Origin: an uncultured Sulfurovum sp.
Lineage (GTDB): Bacteria > Campylobacterota > Campylobacteria > Campylobacterales > Sulfurovaceae
Assembly: GCA_902727895.1 (NCBI GenBank)
Contig: CACVAP010000053.1
Coordinates: 1 to 64,000 of the forward strand
Length of the DNA stretch: 64,000 bases
Direction of reading: 5' to 3'
The translations under genes were made by a program, and so were the position numbers. Shown one piece after another: positions 9,541 to 18,626 of this stretch. Position 1 is the stretch's first letter; each line of letters begins with the position of its first letter. Below the pieces are notes generated by a model, which made no database searches, was not told where the DNA came from, and saw nothing but the letters and a program-made list of their open reading frames with translations.

Positions 9541-11928
9541 ATGATAAGAGTTGTAAAAAGAAATGGTCGTGTTGAGACTTTAGACATCACAAAAATTCAA
9601 AAAAATACTTCATCTTCAGTAGAAGGTTTAGAAGGCGTAAGTCAAAGTGAACTTGAAGTTGACGCTAATTTACAGTTTCAAGACATGATGACTTCTGAAA
9701 ACATTCAACAGACACTTATTAAGACAGCTGTTGATAAGATAGACATCGACAAGCCTAACTGGACGTTTGTGGCCTCTAGGCTCTTCTTGTATGATTTATA
9801 TCATACAGTAGGACGTAATGTAGGTGGAACTAAAGGAGAAGCTTACTTCCATTTAACGAAGTACTTTGAACGTGGAGAAGCAGAAGGAAGAATTCTTCTT
9901 GGTTTAAAAGACAAGTATGACCTTGATGATTTAAATGACTATTTACAACCTGAACGTGATTTACAGTTTAACTACCTTGGTATTAGAACACTTTACGACC
10001 GTTATTTACTTAAAGACAAAAATGGCGTTCCCATGGAACTTCCTCAACAACTCTTTATGGGGGTTGCGATGTTCTTGGCACAAAATGAATTTGATTGTCA
10101 AACATGGGCAAAAAAGTTTTATGACATTTTGTCAAAGTTTGAAGTTATGGCTGCAACACCAACCTTGTCAAATGCACGTACACCTAGACACCAGTTGTCA
10201 TCATGTTACATTGGTTCAAGTCCAGACAACATTGAAGGTATTTTCGATGTTTACAAAGAGATGGCACTGCTTTCTAAATTTGGTGGTGGAATTGGTTGGG
10301 ACTGGTCACAGGTTCGTGGTATGGGTTCATTTATTGATGGACATAAACATGCAGCAGGTGGAATTGTACCGTTCTTAAAGATTGCCAACGACGTTGCCAT
10401 TGCAGTTGACCAACTTGGAACACGTAAAGGTGCTATTGCTGTTTACATTGAACCTTGGCACATTGATGTACGTGATTTCCTTGATCTTAAAAAGAACTCG
10501 GGTGAAGAGCGAAGAAGAGCACATGATCTTTTCCCTGCTTTATGGTTAAATGACTTGTTTATGCAACGTGTTGAAGAAGATGGACGTTGGACACTTTTTG
10601 ACCCGTATGAAGTTAGAGAGTTAACAGACATGTATGGAAAAGAGTTTGAAGCACGTTACCTAGAGCTAGAAGCTGGGACAGATGATATTGCTAGAGAGAC
10701 CATTTCGGCTAAAGGGTTATGGAAAGAAATTTTACGTTCATACTTTGAAACAGGTAACCCATTCTTAACTTTTAAAGATACAGCAAACAAGTCAAACCCT
10801 AACAAACATGCAGGAATTATCCGTTCTTCAAATCTTTGTACAGAGATTTTCCAGAACACAGCACCAAATCACTATAAGATTAAATTGACTTACAGTGATG
10901 GAACAGTTGACGTTTTTGAAGAAGAAGAAATGTTAACCGTAGACAATGGTATGACAAAGCCAGCTAAGAAAGTGACAGCACTTGATGGTTTAAATGGTAA
11001 ACAAGTTTGGATGGTAGACAAAGAGTTAACTGATGGCGATACAGCTGTTTGTAACCTAGCATCAATCAACCTTTCTAAAATCCATACAAATGAAGACATA
11101 GCGAGAGTTGTACCAACAGCCATTAGAATGCTTGACAATGTTATTGACTTAAACTTTTATCCATTGGCAAAAGTTAAAAAGACAAATGAGAAGTCACGTT
11201 CTATTGGTCTGGGTGTTATGGGTGAGGCACAGATGTTGGCTGAAGAAAAAATTGTTTGGGGTTCAAACGAGCATTTCTTTAAAATCGATGAAGTGATGGA
11301 ATCAGTCTCTTACCACGCTATTAAATCTTCATCTGACTTGGCAATTGAAAAAGGACAGTATCCTACTTTTGAAGGTTCAGACTGGTCAAAAGGAATTTTC
11401 CCAATTGATAATGCGAACGAAGAAGCCTGTAAACTTGTTGAACGTGGTGGACTTTTTGGGTATACCCATGATTGGGCAAAATTGAAAGAGAAAGTAAAAA
11501 CAGATGGAATGCGTAATGGTTACTTAATGGCTGTTGCTCCAACTTCATCAATCTCTATTTTGACAGGAACAACACAAGCGATTGAACCAGTTTACAAACG
11601 TAAATGGTTTGAAGAAAACTTGTCAGGACTTATTCCTGTATGTGCACCAAAATTGTCAGCAGACACTTGGGGTTACTATACACCTGCTTATGATCTTGAT
11701 CAAAATGTGTTGGTTAAAGCTGGAGCTATTAGACAAAAATGGATTGACCAAGGTCAGTCGCTTAATATTTTCATTACACTTGATAAAGCATCAGGTAAGT
11801 ACTTAAATGAGATTTACATGAATGCATGGAAGTTTGGGTTAAAGTCAACTTACTACCTAAGAAGTCAATCGCCTGAAACTTCTGATGATGTTGAAGACCG
11901 TTCTCAAGAATGTGTTGGATGTCAATAA
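9541..11928 (+). CDS. nrdA: Ribonucleoside-diphosphate reductase, alpha subunit
   Basis: ATP-cone N-terminus (IRVVKRNGRVETLD), NLCTEI, CNLASINL, C-terminal CVGCQ. Confidence 0.96.
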   Translation: MIRVVKRNGRVETLDITKIQKNTSSSVEGLEGVSQSELEVDANLQFQDMMTSENIQQTLIKTAVDKIDIDKPNWTFVASRLFLYDLYHTVGRNVGGTKGEAYFHLTKYFERGEAEGRILLGLKDKYDLDDLNDYLQPERDLQFNYLGIRTLYDRYLLKDKNGVPMELPQQLFMGVAMFLAQNEFDCQTWAKKFYDILSKFEVMAATPTLSNARTPRHQLSSCYIGSSPDNIEGIFDVYKEMALLSKFGGGIGWDWSQVRGMGSFIDGHKHAAGGIVPFLKIANDVAIAVDQLGTRKGAIAVYIEPWHIDVRDFLDLKKNSGEERRRAHDLFPALWLNDLFMQRVEEDGRWTLFDPYEVRELTDMYGKEFEARYLELEAGTDDIARETISAKGLWKEILRSYFETGNPFLTFKDTANKSNPNKHAGIIRSSNLCTEIFQNTAPNHYKIKLTYSDGTVDVFEEEEMLTVDNGMTKPAKKVTALDGLNGKQVWMVDKELTDGDTAVCNLASINLSKIHTNEDIARVVPTAIRMLDNVIDLNFYPLAKVKKTNEKSRSIGLGVMGEAQMLAEEKIVWGSNEHFFKIDEVMESVSYHAIKSSSDLAIEKGQYPTFEGSDWSKGIFPIDNANEEACKLVERGGLFGYTHDWAKLKEKVKTDGMRNGYLMAVAPTSSISILTGTTQAIEPVYKRKWFEENLSGLIPVCAPKLSADTWGYYTPAYDLDQNVLVKAGAIRQKWIDQGQSLNIFITLDKASGKYLNEIYMNAWKFGLKSTYYLRSQSPETSDDVEDRSQECVGCQ

Positions 11929-11943
11929 TATTTTGATTATTTG

Positions 11944-11967
11944 AGGGTGTAATTTACATTACACCCT
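11944..11967. terminator. Terminator downstream of nrdA (convergent intergenic)
   Basis: Perfect inverted repeat AGGGTGTAAT-TTAC-ATTACACCCT. Confidence 0.65.
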
Positions 11968-12081
11968 GTAAATTTAAAGATTTAACCTAAAACCTTGATA
12001 AACCCCTCTAAATCCATCATTAATCCATTTTACTATCTTTTTTAACCTTTGGTATTAAAAAAATAAAATAAACGCTTATTT

Positions 12082-13146
12082 TTACTGAAGATAAAACCTT
12101 GCTTTTTCCATCCCATTAAACTCAGTCATCTTTACCATGGTGTAAGGCATCATGTCTTCAAATACAATTGTGTCTCCTATCTGTAAAGGCTCTGTAAAAT
12201 AGTATTTACCAATGAGGTCACCTTGTAGACAAGAATTTCCACTAAGTTCATAGAAGTAGGGTGTCACTTTTTTCTGAGTATTTTTTACTTGGAGTGATTG
12301 ATTGACTATGGCGACATCAAGTAAATGGGTTTCAATAGAAGTGTCAAGAATAGCAACCTCAATATCTTCTGTAACGACAATGTCTAAGACAGTTGTCATA
12401 AAGTCTCCACAGCCCTTAGTTACCGTTTCTCCTGGTTCAAAATAAAGTTTTATATTTGGGTATTTTGTCTGGAAATTATCAAGTAGTTTTACAAAGTTAT
12501 TCACATCATAATTGGCATCTGTAAAGTTATGTCCTCCACCAAGATTAATCCATTTTAGTTGTGGTAAAACTTTTTGATAGTATTTTACAATGTGTTCAAG
12601 AAGTAAACTAAGACCTTCTGTTTTATCTTGAAATAGTGCATGAAAGTGTAAGCCTTCTAGTTCTTCAAATTGACTTTTATTGTCATGGTATATGTCTAAA
12701 AAATCAACAAAATCAACACCCAATCTTGAAGAATTTAGATTAGGATTACAATGGGTTGGAATGGCTAAAGAGAGTTTAGGATTAATACGTAATCCTTTAG
12801 AAACAGGAAGTGACAAGAACTTTTGCCATTGTGTCAAAGAGTTTAAAGAAAGGGTTGAAATATTTGGAATCATCTCTTTTAAAACTTCTTCTTTAAAAGC
12901 AGGAGCATAGAGGTGAACTTTTTTAGCATTGGCTTTTTTAGCTATGTCTAACTCTTTAGGACTGGTGACACTCATGCCTGAGAGTTTAGCGCTTATTATG
13001 GGTAAGACAGTGTCTTGATTAAAACTTTTTACTGTATGCAAGATGTGAATATTTGCTTTTTCTTCTAACTCATTTAATTTTTTGAGGTTATGTATGAGCT
13101 TTTTTTCATACATCACAAAGTAAGGGGTTTGTATGGTGTTACTCAT
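12082..13146 (-). CDS. nspC: NspC-like carboxynorspermidine/carboxyspermidine decarboxylase (ORF track start 13179; start at 13146 preferred)
   Basis: Type III PLP-barrel decarboxylase; HTVKSF, NLGGGH, EPGE, YELSGNSCLQGD; 8-nt ATGAGTAA overlap with the upstream gene. Confidence 0.85.
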   Translation of the reverse strand: MSNTIQTPYFVMYEKKLIHNLKKLNELEEKANIHILHTVKSFNQDTVLPIISAKLSGMSVTSPKELDIAKKANAKKVHLYAPAFKEEVLKEMIPNISTLSLNSLTQWQKFLSLPVSKGLRINPKLSLAIPTHCNPNLNSSRLGVDFVDFLDIYHDNKSQFEELEGLHFHALFQDKTEGLSLLLEHIVKYYQKVLPQLKWINLGGGHNFTDANYDVNNFVKLLDNFQTKYPNIKLYFEPGETVTKGCGDFMTTVLDIVVTEDIEVAILDTSIETHLLDVAIVNQSLQVKNTQKKVTPYFYELSGNSCLQGDLIGKYYFTEPLQIGDTIVFEDMMPYTMVKMTEFNGMEKARFYLQ

Positions 13147-14659
13147 ACCAAACATCCCATCCTTCGTTATAGTATTCAATGAGCTTGTGGTTACTAAGTT
13201 TGTTAGGTTCTACCTCAACTTGGGCAATGTCTTTTTCAAAAATTTCCATACGCGTTAGAACATCTTTATTGAGATATTTTAAGTCGTCTCTTGGTGTGTA
13301 CTTTTCAAAGTGAATAGGAAATTTAGAAGCCATCACGAAACCCCATTCTCCAAAACTTGGTACATAAGTATGGTAGCCCTTTGTTTCAAGTCCTGTACTT
13401 GCCATGGTTTCTTTTATACTCCAAAAAGCTTTTGGGGTAAACATGGGTGAAGATGCTTGGGTTACCATGACTCCAGAACGGGAAAGGTTTGTGGCTAAGA
13501 TTTTATAAAAAACTTGAGAGTATAGACGTGAAAGAGAAATGTTGTTTGGATCGGGTAAATCTAATATAATCACGTCGTAAAGTGTCTGAGATGTTTCCAT
13601 AAACTTCCATGCATCTTGATTGATAACGGTTACCTTACTACTCTCATAAGCATTGTCATTAAGTTTACTTAGTGTTTTGTTTTCTTTGAAAATTTTGGTC
13701 ATCATAGGATCTAAGTCTACTAAGGTAATATTTTCTACGTCATCATACTTTAGTACTTCACGTAGCGCCATACCATCTCCTCCACCAATGATGAGTATGT
13801 TTTCATGTTTAGGACTGTGGAGCATAGCAGGGTGAACTAAAGACTCATGATATCGGTGTTCATCAATACTATCAAACTGAATGGCTCCGTTAATATAACA
13901 TTGAAAACGACCATTGTTCCCTGTAATCACTATCTTTTGATAAGGTGTTTGTGTTGCGTAAATAATGTTGTTTTTATAGAGCTTATTCTCCAATAAAGTA
14001 GTTAGTTTACTCGATTGCCAAAAACCTAACACTAAGATGACAAAAACTGTCAAGAGGTAGAGAATGTATTTTTTTCCAAGTAGCTCACGAAAAATATACC
14101 AAGACATGGTCGCTACAAAAAGGTTGAGTAATCCAAAAAGAAAAGAAGTTTGCATAAGACCCAGTTGTGGTACTAAAACCAAAGGAAAAAGCAAAGAGGC
14201 AAAGAGTGCACCTATATAATCTACTGTAAAAACGTTAGAGATATTTGTTTTAAGTGAAAAACTCTCTTTGAGTATACGAATAATAAGAGGAATCTCTATT
14301 CCTAACATTGAACCTAGAAAAACGGTAACTAGATAAAGAAAAGGGTCATAGTTATTTATGTAGGCAAAAGCAAAAAACAAAATAAAGGCAGAAAAACCAC
14401 CTAAAAGGGCAATACTAAGTTGAAGTTGTACAAAAGCACGTTCTAAATGATTCTCTATAAAACGTGAAAGCCAAGCACCAATACCCATAGAAGACATAAA
14501 CAGCCCGATTACCAACGAAAAGTGGTAAATAGAGTCTCCTAGTAAGTAAGAAGAGAGCGTTCCTTCTAAGAGCTGGTAAACAAGTCCTGAGATAGCAATA
14601 AGAAAAGTACCAAAGAGTAGGGCTACTTCTTTGCTTTTACTGTCTATAGATGTTGACAT
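13139..14659 (-). CDS. Membrane-anchored spermidine synthase-like aminopropyltransferase
   Basis: Several N-terminal TM segments then SpeE fold (YQKIVITGNNGRFQCYINGAIQFDSIDEHRYHESLVHPAM, IIGGGDGMALREVLKYD, DLPDP). Confidence 0.9.
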   Translation of the reverse strand: MSTSIDSKSKEVALLFGTFLIAISGLVYQLLEGTLSSYLLGDSIYHFSLVIGLFMSSMGIGAWLSRFIENHLERAFVQLQLSIALLGGFSAFILFFAFAYINNYDPFLYLVTVFLGSMLGIEIPLIIRILKESFSLKTNISNVFTVDYIGALFASLLFPLVLVPQLGLMQTSFLFGLLNLFVATMSWYIFRELLGKKYILYLLTVFVILVLGFWQSSKLTTLLENKLYKNNIIYATQTPYQKIVITGNNGRFQCYINGAIQFDSIDEHRYHESLVHPAMLHSPKHENILIIGGGDGMALREVLKYDDVENITLVDLDPMMTKIFKENKTLSKLNDNAYESSKVTVINQDAWKFMETSQTLYDVIILDLPDPNNISLSRLYSQVFYKILATNLSRSGVMVTQASSPMFTPKAFWSIKETMASTGLETKGYHTYVPSFGEWGFVMASKFPIHFEKYTPRDDLKYLNKDVLTRMEIFEKDIAQVEVEPNKLSNHKLIEYYNEGWDVWYE

Positions 14660-14872
14660 TTAACGAATGGCTGCTGAGATAATCATACCAAGGGCAATAA
14701 TCATTGAACCCAATACAATTGCTAAGGCAATGTTGCCATCATCTGCAATTTTTCGGTTAATAGAGTATTTGGTTGCTACTTCTACGAGTAAGAGTACCAA
14801 TGCAAAAACTGCGATACCTAGACCAGCATAGATGAGTACAGAGAATAGACCTGAGATGTGAGATGTTTCCAT
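14660..14872 (-). CDS. DUF350 (YjfL-type) small membrane protein
   Basis: 70 aa, two TM segments; typical DUF350 length and NRKIADDGNIALAIVLGSMIIALGMIIS pattern. Confidence 0.75.
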   Translation of the reverse strand: METSHISGLFSVLIYAGLGIAVFALVLLLVEVATKYSINRKIADDGNIALAIVLGSMIIALGMIISAAIR

Positions 14873-14899
14873 TATATTATTTCCTTGTAATTTAGTGTA

Positions 14900-15130
14900 T
14901 TATTTTCCATAGCTGTAACCTCCAGAATTGTAAGAGGAACCACCACTCCAACCAGAAGAGTTACCAGTACGGTAAGAGTTTGAACGCACACTTGAGCTAG
15001 AAGAACTACCTGTACGGTGTATATTCTCTTTTTCTAAGGTCTCAAGACGTTCTTGCCCTGCACCTGTGTAGGTGAAGTAGCTAACAGCTCCACCAGTAAT
15101 TAAGAAAAAGAGTATTATAAATTTTGCCAT
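14900..15130 (-). CDS. Small single-TM protein with Ser/Gly/Tyr-rich tail
   Basis: N-terminal hydrophobic segment, tail SSSSSVRSNSYRTGNSSGWSGGSSYNSGGYSYGK. Confidence 0.6.
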   Translation of the reverse strand: MAKFIILFFLITGGAVSYFTYTGAGQERLETLEKENIHRTGSSSSSSVRSNSYRTGNSSGWSGGSSYNSGGYSYGK

Positions 15131-15139
15131 AAGAACTCC

Positions 15140-16480
15140 TTAGTTACCAAAAGCTATGATTATAGCTATGGCAATGATTATAAGAACAATCGTGATTATT
15201 CCACTTTTTGTATTATGTTCTAAATCTTCATTTTCTATATCAATACCTCGTTCATAGGCAAGTTTTCGTTTGTAACGCCATTGGTAAAACTTGTAAAGTA
15301 TCCATAGTATAAAGGTAAAAGCAAAGAACCAGCCAAGGTAGTTAAGCCTTGAAGAAGCTTCATTAATACGTATAAAGAGTGTAGACTTGATGCTTGGATT
15401 AATAGGTTTAATACTTAGATGGTAGGTACCAAGTTCTTCTAGGTTTAATGATACTCGAACTTTTTTACTATCTTTGTCCCAAGGGTGTAGTTTCTTTTCT
15501 ATATGATTGGTCTTGCTGTTAAATATATAAGCAGACTGTGGGGTAAGTGAAAAAATAATGTTCTTGTCTTTATGGATTTGTAAGTTAAAGTTGTTGAGTT
15601 CCTTAGCTTTAGAGGCGCGTAGTTCCAAGTCAACCAAGTATTTACTACTATTTACAGTAAAGTCAGTACTCTTTACAGCCTGATTGTCAGCAGAAATACT
15701 TTTAATGAGTTTTCCTGAACCATCTACATTGCCAACCAGAGCAAATAAGGCAATAATAAAAAGAACGAAAAAAGCAATGTAAGAGAGTGACTTTAAAAAT
15801 GGACGTTTAAAAGGTTTTAAGACATTAAATGTTTTAGCTTCATCTTCTGCTTCAATGTTGAAAGCATCGTAGACAGTTGTACTGTCAAGGTACTCAGACT
15901 TATAGTACTCAATTTCTGAGTTTGTTTTTTCAGCACTGATGCCAAAAGGTGGGTTAATAAGGTCAACAAAGTAAGTTTTGTCATTACGTTTGGCTAACCA
16001 TGTAAGTTCACCTTCTATGTAAACGATTTTTGCTTCATAGTGGTCAAATGGTGTGAAGTCTTTTCGGTCAACACCTATGCTAGAGTGTTGTGTTAACTCT
16101 GACCAAGTTACATTTGGAAAGGTTCGGTTACGTTTGGAGTAGATAAGGTGACCATCTTCATAGGTTAAGTAGGCATAACCATAGAGAGGAGAAAATAGTA
16201 AGAAGTCTGTCCATTCTCCATGTGGGTACTCTCTTGCAGCATAGGTTACACGACCTATAATCGTATAGTCAATATCTTTAATTCGACCAACCATTCCGAT
16301 TGCAAAAGGCAGTTTTTGTGATTCTTTAACATTTTTAAAATTACTGAGTACTTTGTAATTGTCATTTAAGTCAAGCACAGATTTACAGTATGAACAAGTG
16401 ATACTTTCAACACGTCCCCCACCAATGAGGCTAAGAGGTGCTGCACAGTTGGTACATTTTATGCTTTTTACTTGGCTCAT
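15140..16480 (-). CDS. Zinc-ribbon, DUF4178-like, C-terminal membrane-anchored protein
   Basis: IKCTNCAAPL...ITCSYCKS zinc ribbon; GEWTDFLLFSPLYGYAYL DUF4178-like core; TM segments. Confidence 0.75.
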   Translation of the reverse strand: MSQVKSIKCTNCAAPLSLIGGGRVESITCSYCKSVLDLNDNYKVLSNFKNVKESQKLPFAIGMVGRIKDIDYTIIGRVTYAAREYPHGEWTDFLLFSPLYGYAYLTYEDGHLIYSKRNRTFPNVTWSELTQHSSIGVDRKDFTPFDHYEAKIVYIEGELTWLAKRNDKTYFVDLINPPFGISAEKTNSEIEYYKSEYLDSTTVYDAFNIEAEDEAKTFNVLKPFKRPFLKSLSYIAFFVLFIIALFALVGNVDGSGKLIKSISADNQAVKSTDFTVNSSKYLVDLELRASKAKELNNFNLQIHKDKNIIFSLTPQSAYIFNSKTNHIEKKLHPWDKDSKKVRVSLNLEELGTYHLSIKPINPSIKSTLFIRINEASSRLNYLGWFFAFTFILWILYKFYQWRYKRKLAYERGIDIENEDLEHNTKSGIITIVLIIIAIAIIIAFGN

Positions 16481-17094
16481 TAGTTTAGGACCTCAATATC
16501 CAGTGGATCAATCCATTTACCTTTAAAGGTTTGGCTTGAGTTCTTTGTAAACTCAAGTGTTACTAGATGTCCACCTCCTTCACTAAGGTGAATGTATTGA
16601 TGCTTCTCATCTATGTTAATGTTTTCAGGAAGTTCACCTTCAAAACCAATGCAAGTACCTTCACCTTTTTCGGTGACAATGTATTTACCATGACGAGATC
16701 CAACTTTAAATTTAGAAAAGTCTTTAAAGGGAAGAGATAGTTTATTTTTTTCTTCTAAAACAAAATCACCCTCATCAATACTTAGCCAAAATTCTTGATT
16801 TTTTTCATCTCTTAAGAACCACTCTTCCCAAAATCCACGACCATAACCATAACGTATTTTCCCCAGTGCTGTAAAAGTTTTATTTTGTAATTTGAACATT
16901 TTATGTAGTTCAATAAGTGAGGGTTCAGGACTTAAAGTAGAACCTTCTCCAATAAGTCGAACACTTTTATCTTCTAGAAAAATAGCTGAGCTACAAGATT
17001 GGCATTTGATAAGTTTTGAATACTTAAAAAAGATGTTTAGTTTATCTCCACATTGTGGACAATTATAGGTAAGGTTATCATTTTGGTAGAGCAT
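16480..17094 (-). CDS. Zinc-ribbon DUF4178-like protein
   Basis: YNCPQCGDKL...IKCQSCSS zinc ribbon; GRGFWEEWFLRDEKNQEFWLSIDEG. Confidence 0.75.
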   Translation of the reverse strand: MLYQNDNLTYNCPQCGDKLNIFFKYSKLIKCQSCSSAIFLEDKSVRLIGEGSTLSPEPSLIELHKMFKLQNKTFTALGKIRYGYGRGFWEEWFLRDEKNQEFWLSIDEGDFVLEEKNKLSLPFKDFSKFKVGSRHGKYIVTEKGEGTCIGFEGELPENINIDEKHQYIHLSEGGGHLVTLEFTKNSSQTFKGKWIDPLDIEVLN

Positions 17095-17134
17095 AGTAGT
17101 AAGAAGCTCCTATTATAAGCTATGGTTTTTAAAG

Positions 17135-17310
17135 TTATTTGTATAAGCTATATTACTACACGTAATATACACGTGAAAAATGTATAATTCCACCATGACT
17201 AACATAGCTAAAAATATAAGCTAACTAAGCTTATATCAATTTCATTATGATTTCCCTAAAATTAATGATTTTCTTCTTTCCTTTTATTATCTATGTTAGG
17301 ATTTAATCCC
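17135..17310. repeat. Copy 1 of tandem ~180-bp structured noncoding element
   Basis: Head TTATTTGTATAAGCTATATTACTACACGTAATATACAC; stem CTAACATAG/CTATGTTAG; inner hairpin ATATAAGCT-AACTA-AGCTTATAT. Confidence 0.65.
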
Positions 17311-17358
17311 AAGTTGGATTGATATTACCCTTAAAGTTATAATCCCTTATTTTAATAA

Positions 17359-17543
17359 TTATTTGTATAAACTATATTACTACACATAATGTACACAGAA
17401 AGTTAGTATACTACATGAAGCCTAACACGAGAAGGTGTTTTTTTAAGCTAGTGAAGTTCACTAGGCTTATGATGTAAATAATACTCCCTGTATACATTAT
17501 ATTCTTCCCTCCCCTTTTACTTCTTGTGTTAGGACTAAATTCC
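17359..17543. repeat. Copy 2 of tandem ~180-bp structured noncoding element
   Basis: Head 35/38 identical to copy 1; stem CCTAACACGAGAAG/CTTCTTGTGTTAGG; inner hairpin AAGCTAGTGAA/TTCACTAGGCTT. Confidence 0.65.
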
Positions 17544-17983
17544 TAACCTTGTGTATTTATCATCATGATTGAGAAACCATTAATATAATTCCAAAAACTT
17601 TGTAAGTCTTCGTCTTTAACAGATGATTCTAATGGCTTGAGTGCTTGTTCAAAACAAGTAAGCCAATGTAACCTTCCCTCAGCAGTAATGGTAAAAGGCA
17701 TATGTCTCCCACGCATTCTTGGCATTCCATGTCTTTGATTAAAATAAGCAGGACCACCACAAATTTGAATGAAAAAATCAGCAGAAGTTTGCGCAGCTAT
17801 TTCCATACCTTCAGCATCTTCAGGAGGAAAAATAGAGCGAATGGCACTTTTGTCTAAGCAGGCATAAAATCTAGAGAGTAAATCACGGATTCCTTGTTCT
17901 CCAACTTGAGGAAAAAATGTTAAGTTTGGTTTCTGTACAGGTGGGATGTAGTTTGCATTGTGTGCAATAATTGAATAGTTCAT
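17543..17983 (-). CDS. Truncated hemoglobin-family (bacterial globin) protein
   Basis: GGPAYFNQRHGMPRMRGRHMPFTITAEGRLHWLTCFEQAL globin E/F-G helix pattern. Confidence 0.85.
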   Translation of the reverse strand: MNYSIIAHNANYIPPVQKPNLTFFPQVGEQGIRDLLSRFYACLDKSAIRSIFPPEDAEGMEIAAQTSADFFIQICGGPAYFNQRHGMPRMRGRHMPFTITAEGRLHWLTCFEQALKPLESSVKDEDLQSFWNYINGFSIMMINTQG

Positions 17984-18119
17984 TATTAACCTTATATTGT
18001 ATAGGGCTATTTATAGTGGAAAATAACTTAATACTTAATAAATAAAATTGACTAAATATTCTTATTATAGAATTATATATATTCGATATAATGTAACATA
18101 AAAAAATAAGGAAAAACAA

Positions 18120-18623
18120 ATGCTAACACTATATTCAGAGGGAAGTTCTTTCAAAAAGAAAGTAACAGTAGTTGTTATTTGGTTAGTAGCGTTGGCGTTG
18201 AGCTTCTTGTTACTAGAACTTATTCGGTATGAGGGAAGTTCACTTTTAATGAAGGCTTTCCCTAGCCTAATAGGTCTTTTTATGATTGCTGGAATATTAT
18301 TGCGTTGTAAGTTTGCGAGAGCATTTACACTCATAACCATTTATATAATTGCTTTGTTTCCCATTGTCGCAAACTTTTTAGTAGATGGTTCAATTCTTCT
18401 TTTTTCGATGGATACAGAAGCATTATTTACGACTACAGAAATATTAATGACGAATATAATTTGGGCTTTACTCTTTATTGTACCCATTTACTTTTTGTCT
18501 AATAATAAGTCTATGGATATCTTTTTTATTGAATCTAACCCTATCGAACATCTCTTTTTTGTAGCTGTTGCAATAGGGCTGATATTTGCCTATACTAATT
18601 ACTATACATTAGCATTGTTGTAG
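18120..18623 (+). CDS. Hypothetical multi-TM membrane protein
   Basis: 167 aa, about five hydrophobic segments; RBS AAGGAAA. Confidence 0.55.
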   Translation: MLTLYSEGSSFKKKVTVVVIWLVALALSFLLLELIRYEGSSLLMKAFPSLIGLFMIAGILLRCKFARAFTLITIYIIALFPIVANFLVDGSILLFSMDTEALFTTTEILMTNIIWALLFIVPIYFLSNNKSMDIFFIESNPIEHLFFVAVAIGLIFAYTNYYTLALL

Positions 18624-18626
18624 ATT

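Noticed and set aside
9935-10378. + strand ORF of 147 aa
   Set aside because: Out-of-frame inside nrdA; no recognisable domain
17183-17481. Short peptides in the tandem element (MYNSTMTNIAKNIS; MKPNTRRCFFKLVKFTRLMM) as a possible type I toxin
   Set aside because: Peptides are not conserved between the two copies, whereas stems are
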